NCBI GenBank assembly: GCA_051745535.1 | Contig: JBNJED010000017.1 | Span: 1-19,903, forward strand | Origin: Thiohalospira sp051745535 | Lineage (GTDB): Bacteria > Pseudomonadota > Gammaproteobacteria > Thiohalospirales > Thiohalospiraceae | Direction: 5' to 3' | Length of the DNA: 19,903 nt | Part shown: piece after piece, positions 14,050-19,903 of the stretch | Layout of the letters: each line of letters opens with the position of its first letter | Position numbering within the stretch: position 1 is the stretch's first letter | The notes under the pieces: model-generated | Told to the model about the DNA's origin: nothing | The model's input: only the letters and a program-made list of their open reading frames with translations | Database searches by the model: none | Made by a program: the position numbers and the translations under genes

Positions 14050-15612
14050 TCAGGGCTCCTCGTTGGTCGCCGCGGGCCGCCCCCAGCCGCCGCCCCCGGG
14101 CGTGGCGATGGTCAGGCGGTCGCCGGCGGCGGCGGTGAAGGTGGTCTTGCCCGGCAGGGGATCGCCGTTCAGGCGATTCTCCCCGGGGGCGCCGTCGGCC
14201 CCGCCGGCCAGCCCCCAGGGGGCGTGGCGGCGGCGCTCGGTGAGCAGGGTGATCCGGGCCGGCGCCAGGAGTTCGTAGCTGCGCTCCAGGCCGTCGCCGC
14301 CGCGCCGGGCCCCGGCCCCGCCGGAGCCGCGGCGCAGGCGGTAGGCCGCCACCCGCAGGGGATAGGCCATCTCCAGCGCCTCCACCGGGGTGTTCAGGGT
14401 GTTGGTCATGTGGCTGTGGACCCCGGAGAGGCCGCCGCCGTCGCGCCCGGCCCCGGTGCCGCCCCCGAGGGTCTCGTAGTAGTGCCAGTCGCCCCCCGTG
14501 CTGCCTCCGACCCCGCCCATGGCGACGTTGTTCATGGTCCCCTGGCTGGCGGCGGGGATGCGCCCGGGAACGGCCTGCGCCAGGGCGCCCAGGACGGCGT
14601 CCACCACCCGGGAGCTGGTCTCCACGTTGCCGGCGGCCACCGCCGCCGGCCGGCGGGCGTTGACCAGGCAGCCCTCAGGGGCGGTCAGGCGGATGGGCCG
14701 GAAGGCGCCGGCGCAGGCCGGGGTCCCCGCCGGCATGAGGCAGCGGAAGGCGTAGAAGACCGCCGCCGCGGCCACCGCCAGGGGGCAGTTGACGTTCCCC
14801 GGGGTCTGGCCGGCGGTGCCGGCGAAGTCCACGGCCACCCCCTCTTCGGTGATGTTCAGGGCGACCCGGACCGGGAGATCCACCTGGCCGGCGCCATCAT
14901 CGTCCAGGTAGTCGGTGAAGGCATACTCCCCCGTCGGGAGGTCGGCCAGGGCGGCCCGGCTCATGCGCTCGCCGTAGTCCTGGAGGGCCGCCAGGGAGCG
15001 CGCCAGACCGTCGACGCCGAGCTCCGCCACCAGCGCCTCCATCCGGGCGACGCCGGCGCGGTTGGCGCTGGCCTGGGCGGCGAAGTCCCCCTCCACCTCC
15101 GGGCCGCCGCCGGTGGCGGCGACGATGGCCTCCCAGGGGGCGGCCTCGCGCTCACGGCCCCGCCAGAGGTGGGCCGGGGGCAGGATCACCCCCTCCTCCT
15201 CCAGGGTCCGGGAGAGGGGCATGGAGCCGGGGGCATCGGCGCCGATATTGGCGTGGTGGGCGCGGCTGGCGACGAAGGCCACCAGCCTCCCCTGGGCGAA
15301 GACCGGGGCGATGAGGGTGACATCGGGGAGGTGGGTGCCGCCCAGGAAGGGGTCGTTGACCACCACCTGGTCCCCCGGCGCCCAGCCCATGCGCCCCACC
15401 AGGTCGCGCATGGCGTAGGCCATGCTCCCCAGGTGGACCGGGATGTGGGCCGCCTGGGCGGCCAGCTCGCCCTCGGCATCGAAGACGGCGCAGGAGAAGT
15501 CCAGCCGGTCGCGGATGTTGGGCGAGAAGGCGGCGCGGCGCAGCACCGCCCCCATCTCGTCGCACACCGCCCCGATCCGGCCGGCGAAGAGTCCCAGCTC
15601 CACTGCGTCCAT
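14050..15612 (-). CDS. Hydantoinase B / oxoprolinase-family protein (HyuB-like), without HyuA
   Basis: The 520-residue protein has the whole outline of the HyuB family: NIRDRLDFSCAVFDAEGEL near the N-terminus, GDQVVVNDPFLGGTHLPDVT (about 100-119), SRAHHANIGADAPGSMP, GNVNCPLAVAAAAVFYAFR, GNVETSSRVVD, and a Gly-rich C-terminus ending GGGGWGRP. HyuB works with the ATP-grasping HyuA in ATP-dependent opening of hydantoins or 5-oxoproline; carboxylases such as acetone carboxylase use related subunits. No HyuA is adjacent: the next gene upstream is sodB on the other strand. The frame is open to 15666; I chose the ATG at 15612 because GGAGGGG lies 4 bases before it. It forms a two-gene operon with the amidotransferase. 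The substrate is unknown; the neighbour hints at glutamine- or glutamate-derived amide chemistry. Confidence 0.88.
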   Translation of the reverse strand: MDAVELGLFAGRIGAVCDEMGAVLRRAAFSPNIRDRLDFSCAVFDAEGELAAQAAHIPVHLGSMAYAMRDLVGRMGWAPGDQVVVNDPFLGGTHLPDVTLIAPVFAQGRLVAFVASRAHHANIGADAPGSMPLSRTLEEEGVILPPAHLWRGREREAAPWEAIVAATGGGPEVEGDFAAQASANRAGVARMEALVAELGVDGLARSLAALQDYGERMSRAALADLPTGEYAFTDYLDDDGAGQVDLPVRVALNITEEGVAVDFAGTAGQTPGNVNCPLAVAAAAVFYAFRCLMPAGTPACAGAFRPIRLTAPEGCLVNARRPAAVAAGNVETSSRVVDAVLGALAQAVPGRIPAASQGTMNNVAMGGVGGSTGGDWHYYETLGGGTGAGRDGGGLSGVHSHMTNTLNTPVEALEMAYPLRVAAYRLRRGSGGAGARRGGDGLERSYELLAPARITLLTERRRHAPWGLAGGADGAPGENRLNGDPLPGKTTFTAAAGDRLTIATPGGGGWGRPAATNEEP

Positions 15613-15710
15613 GATTCCCCTCCGACGTGAGGACGCCAGGCTACACCGCCGACCGGCCGGGATCATCCCGCCACGCCGCCGGCCCCTACCCTCACCCTAT
15701 TCTCTACTCC

Positions 15711-15716
15711 TATAAT
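15711..15716 (+). promoter_or_regulatory. -10 element of the sodB promoter
   Basis: TATAAT is a perfect -10 hexamer in GC-rich DNA, placing the RNA start near 15723 and giving a leader of roughly 88 bases. No good -35 hexamer is seen 16-18 bases upstream, so an activator may be needed. The 15613-15811 gap must also hold the divergent hydantoinase-B promoter, which I could not pick out. Confidence 0.5.
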
Positions 15717-15738
15717 CAGGATTCCGGCTTGAAACCGG

Positions 15739-15767
15739 CGGCCCCCGCCCCCATCCGGCAGGGGCCG
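15739..15767 (+). other. Hairpin in the sodB 5' leader
   Basis: CGGCCCC (15739-15745) pairs with GGGGCCG (15761-15767) across a 15-base loop. A smaller CCGG-CCGG hairpin lies just upstream (15724-15738). Both fall in the predicted leader, about 45 bases before the ATG. They do not cover the GAGGAG ribosome site at 15797-15802. A role in RNA stability or small-RNA control is possible but unproven. Confidence 0.4.
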
Positions 15768-15811
15768 CAACCCGAACATCCACCGCAACAAGAAACGAGG
15801 AGCCTCACACC

Positions 15812-16396
15812 ATGGAGCACCAGCTTCCCGATCTCCCCTATGCCAAGGACGCCCTGGAACCCCACATCTCCGCGGAGACCCTGGAGTACCACCACGGCAA
15901 GCACCACAACACCTACGTGACCAAGCTCAACGGGCTCATCCCGGGGACCGAGTTCGAGAACGCCTCCCTGGAGGAGATCATCCAGAAGGCGCCGGCCGGC
16001 GGGATCTTCAACAACGCCGCCCAGGTCTGGAACCACACCTTCTACTGGAACTGCATGAGCCCCAACGGCGGCGGCGAGCCCTCCGGCGCCCTGGCCGACG
16101 CCATCAACGCCAAGTTCGGCTCCTTCGCCGACTTCAAGGAGAAGTTCGCCGAGATGGCCGTGGGCAACTTCGGCTCCGGCTGGACCTGGCTGGTGAAGAA
16201 GGCCGACGGCAGCGTCGAGATCGTCAACACCTCCAACGCCGGCAACCCGCTGCGCGACGGTGACACCCCGCTGCTGACCATCGACATCTGGGAGCACGCC
16301 TACTACATCGACTACCGCAACGCGCGGCCGAAGTACGTGGAGAACTTCTGGAACCTGGTCAACTGGGACTTCGTCGCCTCCAACTTCGGCGGCTGA
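15812..16396 (+). CDS. sodB: Iron superoxide dismutase
   Basis: The 194-residue enzyme dismutates superoxide to oxygen and peroxide in the cytoplasm. The four metal ligands are in place: H27 (EYHHGKHH), H75 (WNHTFYW), D158 and H162 (DIWEHAYYIDY). NNAAQVWNHTFYW, with Gln contributed before the second His, is the pattern of Fe- and not Mn-type enzymes. GAGGAG at 15797-15802 precedes the ATG by nine bases. It has its own promoter and is followed by two hairpins. It is divergent from the hydantoinase-B operon. Metal choice is a sequence guess; cambialistic enzymes exist. Confidence 0.96.
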   Translation: MEHQLPDLPYAKDALEPHISAETLEYHHGKHHNTYVTKLNGLIPGTEFENASLEEIIQKAPAGGIFNNAAQVWNHTFYWNCMSPNGGGEPSGALADAINAKFGSFADFKEKFAEMAVGNFGSGWTWLVKKADGSVEIVNTSNAGNPLRDGDTPLLTIDIWEHAYYIDYRNARPKYVENFWNLVNWDFVASNFGG

Positions 16397-16406
16397 CCGC
16401 GCCCGC

Positions 16407-16430
16407 CGGGCGGGGTTTGCACCCCGCCCG
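16407..16430 (+). terminator. Strong hairpin after sodB
   Basis: CGGGCGGGGT-TTGC-ACCCCGCCCG is a perfect 10-bp stem with a 4-base loop, 10 bases after the sodB stop. It lacks a T-run, so it may be a 3' stabiliser or a weak terminator acting with the next hairpin. Confidence 0.6.
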
Positions 16431-16445
16431 ACCAGGGGATAGAAT
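16417..16445 (+). promoter_or_regulatory. Possible argDF promoter upstream of the leader terminator
   Basis: TTGCAC (16417-16422), 17 bases, TAGAAT (16440-16445). The -35 lies partly in the loop of the sodB hairpin. RNA would start near 16452, only a few bases before the 16459 terminator stem. The -35 match is weak; the -10 is good. Confidence 0.4.
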
Positions 16446-16458
16446 CCATCCTCTGCCC

Positions 16459-16495
16459 AATGGCAGTCCCCCGGGGGACTGCCATTTTTGTTTTT
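16459..16495 (+). terminator. Intrinsic terminator between sodB and argD (terminator or attenuator)
   Basis: AATGGCAGTCCCCC (16459-16472) and GGGGGACTGCCATT (16473-16486) form a perfect palindrome: in RNA a 12-bp stem with CCGG loop, running into TTTGTTTTT (T residues to 16495). It is one of the best Rho-independent terminators one could draw. It ends only 12 bases before the argD ATG, so it either ends sodB RNA or controls entry into argDF. Confidence 0.85.
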
Positions 16496-16507
16496 CGGGA
16501 GCCTTCC

Positions 16508-17692
16508 ATGACGGATGCCTTGATGAACACCTATGCCCGTCTGCCCGTGGCCTTCGAGGAGGGGCGCGGCGCCCGCCTGTGGGATACCGAGGGCCGGGAG
16601 TACCTGGACGCCATCGCCGGCATCGCCGTCTGCGGGCTGGGCCACGCCCACCCCGCGGTGACCGCCGCCCTGTGCGACCAGGCCGGCCGGCTGGTCCATA
16701 CCTCCAACCTCTACCGCATCCCGCTGCAGGAGCGGCTGGCCGAGCGGCTGACCAGCGCCGCCGGGATGGAGCGCGCCTTCTTCTGCAACTCCGGCGCGGA
16801 GGCCAACGAGGCGGCGCTCAAGATCGCCCGGCGCCTGGGCCACGAGCGCGGTATCGCCGAGCCCAGGGTGGTGGTCATGGAGGGGAGCTTCCACGGCCGC
16901 ACCCTGGCCACCCTCTCCGCCACCGGCAACCCGGCCATCCAGAGCGGCTTCGAGCCCCTGGTGGCCGGCTTCGAGCGCGTCCCCTGGGGCGACGCCGATG
17001 CCGTGGCCGCGCTGGCCGGGCGCGAGGACATCGTCGCCGTCCTGGTGGAGCCGGTTACCGGCGAGGGCGGCGTGGGCGTGGCGCCGGCCGACTACCTGCC
17101 ACGGCTGCGCGCCATCTGCGACGACGCCGACTGGCTCCTCATGGTCGACGAGATCCAGACCGGAATCGGCCGCACCGGCGACCTCTTCGCCAGCCTCGGC
17201 GCCGGCGTCACTCCCGATGTCCTGACCCTGGCCAAGGGGCTGGGCAACGGTGTGCCCATCGGGGCCTGCCTGGCCCGGGGCGCCGCGGCGGGGATCCTGG
17301 GGCCCGGCAGCCACGGGACCACCTTCGGCGGCAGCCCCCTGGTGAGCGCCACCGCACTGGCCGTGCTCGATACCATGGAGGCCGAGGCGCTGCCGGCGCG
17401 GGCGGCCGAACTCGGCGATCGCATCGCCGACGGCCTGCGCGCCCGGCTGGGGGACCACCCCGCCGTGGCCGATATCCGCCACCGCGGCCTGATGATCGGC
17501 GTGGAGCTGGACCGCCCCTGCAAGGAGCTCGTCCGCCGGGCCCTGGACCGCGGCCTGCTCATCAACGTCACCGCCGAACGGGTGGTCCGCCTGCTGCCGC
17601 CGCTGGTCATCAGCGACGCCGAGGCCGATACCATCACCACGACCGTAGCCGACCTCATCGAGGCCTTCGCGCCTCCGGGGGAACCGACATGA
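16508..17692 (+). CDS. argD: Acetylornithine aminotransferase
   Basis: The 394-residue class III PLP aminotransferase converts N-acetylglutamate semialdehyde to N-acetylornithine with glutamate, and may also serve lysine synthesis. Visible are FFCNSGAEANEAALKIAR (91-108), SFHGRT (127-132), VDEIQTGIGRTG with the PLP-contacting D214, the Schiff-base lysine K243 (LAKGLGNGVPIGA) and GTTFGGSPLVS (270-280). The open frame extends to 16460, but those codons lie inside the terminator hairpin. GGGAG at 16497-16501, six bases before the ATG at 16508, supports this start. The stop overlaps argF by four bases (ATGA). Other ornithine or GABA aminotransferases are close relatives; pairing with argF supports ArgD. 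Confidence 0.94.
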   Translation: MTDALMNTYARLPVAFEEGRGARLWDTEGREYLDAIAGIAVCGLGHAHPAVTAALCDQAGRLVHTSNLYRIPLQERLAERLTSAAGMERAFFCNSGAEANEAALKIARRLGHERGIAEPRVVVMEGSFHGRTLATLSATGNPAIQSGFEPLVAGFERVPWGDADAVAALAGREDIVAVLVEPVTGEGGVGVAPADYLPRLRAICDDADWLLMVDEIQTGIGRTGDLFASLGAGVTPDVLTLAKGLGNGVPIGACLARGAAAGILGPGSHGTTFGGSPLVSATALAVLDTMEAEALPARAAELGDRIADGLRARLGDHPAVADIRHRGLMIGVELDRPCKELVRRALDRGLLINVTAERVVRLLPPLVISDAEADTITTTVADLIEAFAPPGEPT

Positions 17693-18606
17693 GCACCCTG
17701 CGCCACTTCCTCACCCTGGCCGATCTCTCCGCCAACGAGCTGCGCGGCCTGCTGGACCGGGCCATCGAGCTCAAGGACCTGCACCAGCGCGGCCGCCACT
17801 ACGAGCCGCTCACCGGCCGCGTCATGGCGATGATCTTCGAGAAATCGTCCACCCGGACCCGGGTCTCCTTCGAGGCGGCCATGGCGCAGTTCGGCGGCCA
17901 CGCCATCTTCCTCTCCCACCGGGATACCCAGCTGGGCCGGGGGGAGCCCGTGGAGGACAGCGCCCGGGTGCTCTCGCGCATGGCGGACGTGGTCACCATC
18001 CGCACCTACGGCCACGAGACGGTGGAGCGCTTCGCCGAGTACTCCCGGGTCCCGGTGATCAACGCCCTCACCGACCTCCACCACCCCTGCCAGCTCCTGG
18101 CCGACCTGCAGACCTTCCGGGAGCTGCGCGGACCGCTCCAGGACCGCACCGTGACCTGGGTGGGGGACGGCAACAACATGTGCCACTCCTACATCGAGGC
18201 CTCGCGGATCCTCGATTTCGACCTGCGCATCGCCTGCCCCGAGGGCTACGAGCCGGACGCCGATATCCTGGCCTCGGCCCCGCGCGCGGCCATCGTGCGC
18301 GAGCCGCGGGAGGCCGCCGCCGGCGCCGATCTCGTGGTCACCGATGTCTGGGCCAGCATGGGTCAGGAGTCGGAGCAGGGGGACCGGGTGGGCGCCTTCG
18401 CCGCCTACCAGGTGGACAGCGCGGTCATGGCCGCCGCCGGCCCGGAGGCGCTGTTCATGCACTGCCTCCCCGCCCACCGCGGCGAGGAGGTCACCGCCGA
18501 GGTCATCGACGGCCCGCAGAGCGCCGTCTGGGACGAGGCGGAGAACCGCCTCCACGCCCAGAAGGCGCTGCTGGAGCGGCTGCTGGTCCACGGCGCCGGG
18601 GCCTGA
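17689..18606 (+). CDS. argF: Ornithine carbamoyltransferase
   Basis: The 305-residue enzyme joins carbamoyl phosphate to L-ornithine, giving citrulline. SSTRTR (53-58) binds carbamoyl phosphate, HPCQ (132-135) completes that site, WASMGQE (221-227) is the ornithine-closing SMG loop, and HCLPAHRG (258-265) carries the catalytic Cys. These marks separate it from aspartate carbamoyltransferase. Its ATG overlaps the argD stop (ATGA, 17689-17692), with GGGGGA just upstream, so the two are co-translated. No terminator with a T-run follows; the next gene has its own promoter 12 bases past the stop. Confidence 0.97.
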   Translation: MSTLRHFLTLADLSANELRGLLDRAIELKDLHQRGRHYEPLTGRVMAMIFEKSSTRTRVSFEAAMAQFGGHAIFLSHRDTQLGRGEPVEDSARVLSRMADVVTIRTYGHETVERFAEYSRVPVINALTDLHHPCQLLADLQTFRELRGPLQDRTVTWVGDGNNMCHSYIEASRILDFDLRIACPEGYEPDADILASAPRAAIVREPREAAAGADLVVTDVWASMGQESEQGDRVGAFAAYQVDSAVMAAAGPEALFMHCLPAHRGEEVTAEVIDGPQSAVWDEAENRLHAQKALLERLLVHGAGA

Positions 18607-18617
18607 CCGGTCCGAGC

Positions 18618-18646
18618 TTGACCAGTCCGGGTGCCGTTACCATACT
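18618..18646 (+). promoter_or_regulatory. Promoter of the small orphan gene
   Basis: TTGACC (18618-18623), 17-base spacer, CATACT (18641-18646). RNA would start near 18653 and reach the ATG at 18701 after about 48 bases. The -35 is nearly consensus; the -10 matches at four of six places. Confidence 0.5.
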
Positions 18647-18700
18647 GTCAATGACACAGGCAATGGTCCGCCCCGAGGGCGGAACCCGCAGGAGAGAACC

Positions 18701-18994
18701 ATGAATCCCATCGACGGCAGCGCCAGCGCCCGGCAGTACATGTCCCCCTCGCAGCCCGGCTCCGAGGTGAACAGCCCCGGCTCCGGCAATCAGGTGGCCG
18801 GCGGCTCCTCGGTGGCCGGTCCGGCCATTCAGGCGCCCAACGAGGCGCAGGTTCGCAGCGGCGCCTCGGTGGACTCGGAGGCCGACGCCACCTCGGTGAC
18901 CACCGAGAGCGAGGGGACGGCAGCCACCGGTAACCAGCGACAGGAGGCGGACTCCGGCGCGGCCACCGGCTCCGTGGTGGACGCCTACGCCTGA
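18701..18994 (+). CDS. Small acidic, low-complexity protein of unknown function
   Basis: The 97-residue protein has no recognised domain. It is rich in Ser, Gly, Ala, Glu, Asp, Asn and Gln, has almost no bulky hydrophobic residues and no Cys or Trp, and very few Lys/Arg, so it is probably disordered and acidic. There is no signal peptide and no membrane segment. The middle carries loosely repeated Gly-Ser-x-x-Val/Ala-Gly-Gly turns (GSEVNSPGSGNQVAGGSSVAG). The C-terminus, GSVVDAYA, is the only part that looks motif-like. Support for a real gene: AGGAGA five bases before the ATG, a promoter at 18618-18646 and a clear terminator at 19030-19062 enclosing just this frame. It could be a lineage-specific structural, salt-adapted or secreted-substrate protein; I do not assign a function. 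Confidence 0.72.
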   Translation: MNPIDGSASARQYMSPSQPGSEVNSPGSGNQVAGGSSVAGPAIQAPNEAQVRSGASVDSEADATSVTTESEGTAATGNQRQEADSGAATGSVVDAYA

Positions 18995-19029
18995 TCCCGG
19001 TCGGATTTCGGATAGCCGCATCCCCGGAT

Positions 19030-19062
19030 GACCGGGCCCGCTCTGGGTGGGTCCGGTCTTTT
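19030..19062 (+). terminator. Intrinsic terminator of the small orphan gene
   Basis: GACCGGGCCC (19030-19039) pairs with GGGTCCGGTC (19049-19058) with one G-U pair, a 9-base loop, and TTTT follows. It lies 35 bases after the orphan stop and ends that transcript. It also argues against the possible ycgN start at 19028. Confidence 0.75.
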
Positions 19063-19093
19063 GCGTCCAGCCCCACAATTCCCGGCCCGTCCC

Positions 19094-19543
19094 ATGCCCC
19101 CCATCGACCAATCGCGCCCCTTCTGGCAGGAGAAATCCCTCGAGGAGCTCGACGAGGCGGAATGGGAGGCGCTCTGTGACGGCTGCGGTCGCTGCTGCCT
19201 GGTCCACCTCGCCGACGAGGAGACGGGGGAGGTCTTCGAGACCGACGCCGCCTGCGAGTTGCTGGATATCCCGACAGTGCGCTGCACCGACTACGCGCAC
19301 CGCCACCAGCGGGTTCCGGAGTGCCAGACGCTGACCCCGGAGGGGGTCCGCGCCGCCCACTGGCTGCCGGATACCTGCGGCTACCGGCGCATCGCCGCCG
19401 GCCGCCCCCTGCCCGACTGGCACCCGCTGGTCGGCGGCGACCCGGAGGCCGTCCACGCCGCGGGGGTATCGGTGCGCCACGTGGCGCGCCCGGAGGGTGA
19501 GGTGGCATCCTGGAACATCATCGAATGGTGGGAGGAAACATGA
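19094..19543 (+). CDS. ycgN: YcgN / UPF0260-family cysteine-cluster protein
   Basis: The 149-residue cytoplasmic protein matches the E. coli YcgN outline: PFWQEKSLEELDEAEWEALCDGCGRCC near the N-terminus, then ACELLDIPTVRCTDY, WLPDTCGYRR, LPDWHPLVGGD and GVSVRHVA. Eight conserved Cys (28, 31, 34, 35, 54, 64, 77, 95) suggest a bound metal or Fe-S cluster, as in the CxxCxxCC zinc/iron-chelating family. The true role is not established. The ATG at 19094 gives the same start as the family; an upstream ATG at 19028 falls in the terminator hairpin. No good Shine-Dalgarno is seen. The stop overlaps the next gene by four bases (ATGA). Confidence 0.9.
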   Translation: MPPIDQSRPFWQEKSLEELDEAEWEALCDGCGRCCLVHLADEETGEVFETDAACELLDIPTVRCTDYAHRHQRVPECQTLTPEGVRAAHWLPDTCGYRRIAAGRPLPDWHPLVGGDPEAVHAAGVSVRHVARPEGEVASWNIIEWWEET

Positions 19544-19903
19544 ACCGACTCGTCTTTACCGGCGCCCTGCTGGGACTGGCCGGCGTCGCCATCGGCGCCT
19601 TTGGCGCCCACGCCCTGGAGGGAACCATGGGGGTCCAGGGGCGGGCCTGGTGGGATACGGCGGTGACCTACCACCTGCCCCACGCCCTGGCGGTGGTGGC
19701 AGCCGGCCTGGCGGCGACTCAACTCCCCCGGCCGGGGATGGCGCGGGCCGCGGGCTGGCTTCTGGGTCTGGGGGTGCTCCTGTTCAGCGGCAGCCTCTAC
19801 CTCATGGCGCTCACCGAGCAGGGCTGGCTGGGGGCAGTGACGCCGCTGGGCGGCTCCGCCTGGCTGGCGGGCTGGGCCCTGCTGGCCGGGGCGACCGTCA
19901 GGC
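19540..19903 (+). CDS. DUF423 (YgdD-like) membrane protein, cut by the window end
   Basis: About 121 residues are visible, nearly the whole family length of about 120-130. It starts with the typical GALLGLAGVAIGAFGAHAL segment and has W-W-D-T-A-V-T-Y-H-L-P-H-A-L, then LLFSGSLYLMALT and TPLGGSAWLAGWALL. About four transmembrane helices are expected (near 5-22, 45-62, 68-88, 97-118). Function is unknown for the family. GGAGGA lies just before the ATG, which overlaps the ycgN stop, so the two genes are probably co-expressed. Confidence 0.92.
   Translation, partial: MNRLVFTGALLGLAGVAIGAFGAHALEGTMGVQGRAWWDTAVTYHLPHALAVVAAGLAATQLPRPGMARAAGWLLGLGVLLFSGSLYLMALTEQGWLGAVTPLGGSAWLAGWALLAGATVR

Noticed and set aside
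12204..14138. 644-codon plus-strand frame opposite the amidotransferase
   Set aside because: The minus-strand frame has clear AsnB motifs and a family start; the plus frame is a His/Gly/Pro/Arg-rich shadow.
15716..17482. 588-codon minus-strand frame across sodB and argD
   Set aside because: It crosses two firmly identified genes, two hairpins and a terminator on the other strand, and shows no motif.
18701..18994. Small protein as a flagellar rod/hook-like or flagellin-tail protein because of the C-terminal GSVVDAYA
   Set aside because: The similarity is a few residues from memory, and the helical body expected of such proteins is missing.
19028..19093. Upstream start of the ycgN-like gene at 19028
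   Set aside because: These codons overlap the terminator hairpin at 19030-19062 and have no family counterpart; the ATG at 19094 gives the family N-terminus.
1..19903. CRISPR array, tRNA/rRNA genes, insertion sequences, prophage, defence island
   Set aside because: No regular repeats, tRNA cloverleafs, transposases, integrases or defence proteins were seen; all long frames are explained by housekeeping genes or their shadows.

Overview
The window looks like chromosomal DNA of a high-GC gammaproteobacterium. RNase T, a YcgN-type protein, a CGFS monothiol glutaredoxin and an E. coli-type dihydroorotase all point to that class. Several products are visibly acidic, and there is an amidotransferase of the kind used to make amide osmolytes. 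This suggests, by inference only, a halophilic or halotolerant lineage such as the Ectothiorhodospiraceae. No tRNA, rRNA, CRISPR array, insertion sequence or phage gene is visible. There is no gene-free stretch over 300 bases; the longest gap is 5614-5903 (290 bases), which holds the divergent pdhA/fumC control region.

Left part (1-5613, minus strand): the N-terminal part of a MotY-like flagellar protein, then a pyruvate dehydrogenase operon read right to left: E1 alpha, E1 beta, and one 1020-residue protein that joins E2 (two lipoyl domains, a subunit-binding domain and the acyltransferase) to a complete E3 lipoamide dehydrogenase. The E2 active-site motif carries Asn where Asp is expected. 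A good sigma70-like promoter lies at 5697-5725.

Middle (5904-12099): fumC and pyrC form a tight plus-strand pair that converges on a degenerate TraB/GumN-like gene. That gene is divergent from a membrane methyltransferase/RNase T pair (overlapping TGATG). A terminator then separates these from a minus-strand dihaem cytochrome c peroxidase gene, whose promoter is covered by one palindrome and followed by another. The glutaredoxin gene grxD lies upstream of it, and its terminator T-tract is shared with the peroxidase promoter.

Right part (12249-19903): a two-gene minus-strand operon (a lone hydantoinase-B-type protein followed 4 bases later by an AsnB-like amidotransferase of the N-acetylglutaminylglutamine-amide type), then sodB on the plus strand, then argD-argF (ATGA overlap). 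A near-perfect intrinsic terminator sits just before argD, so argDF transcription from any upstream promoter must pass it. Next come a small acidic, apparently disordered orphan protein with its own promoter and terminator, and a ycgN-like gene overlapping a DUF423 membrane protein gene that runs off the end.

Most of the window is ordinary housekeeping. The points most worth checking are the E2-E3 fusion with its altered motif, the hydantoinase-B/amidotransferase operon, the palindromic control region of the peroxidase gene, the argD leader and the orphan small protein.
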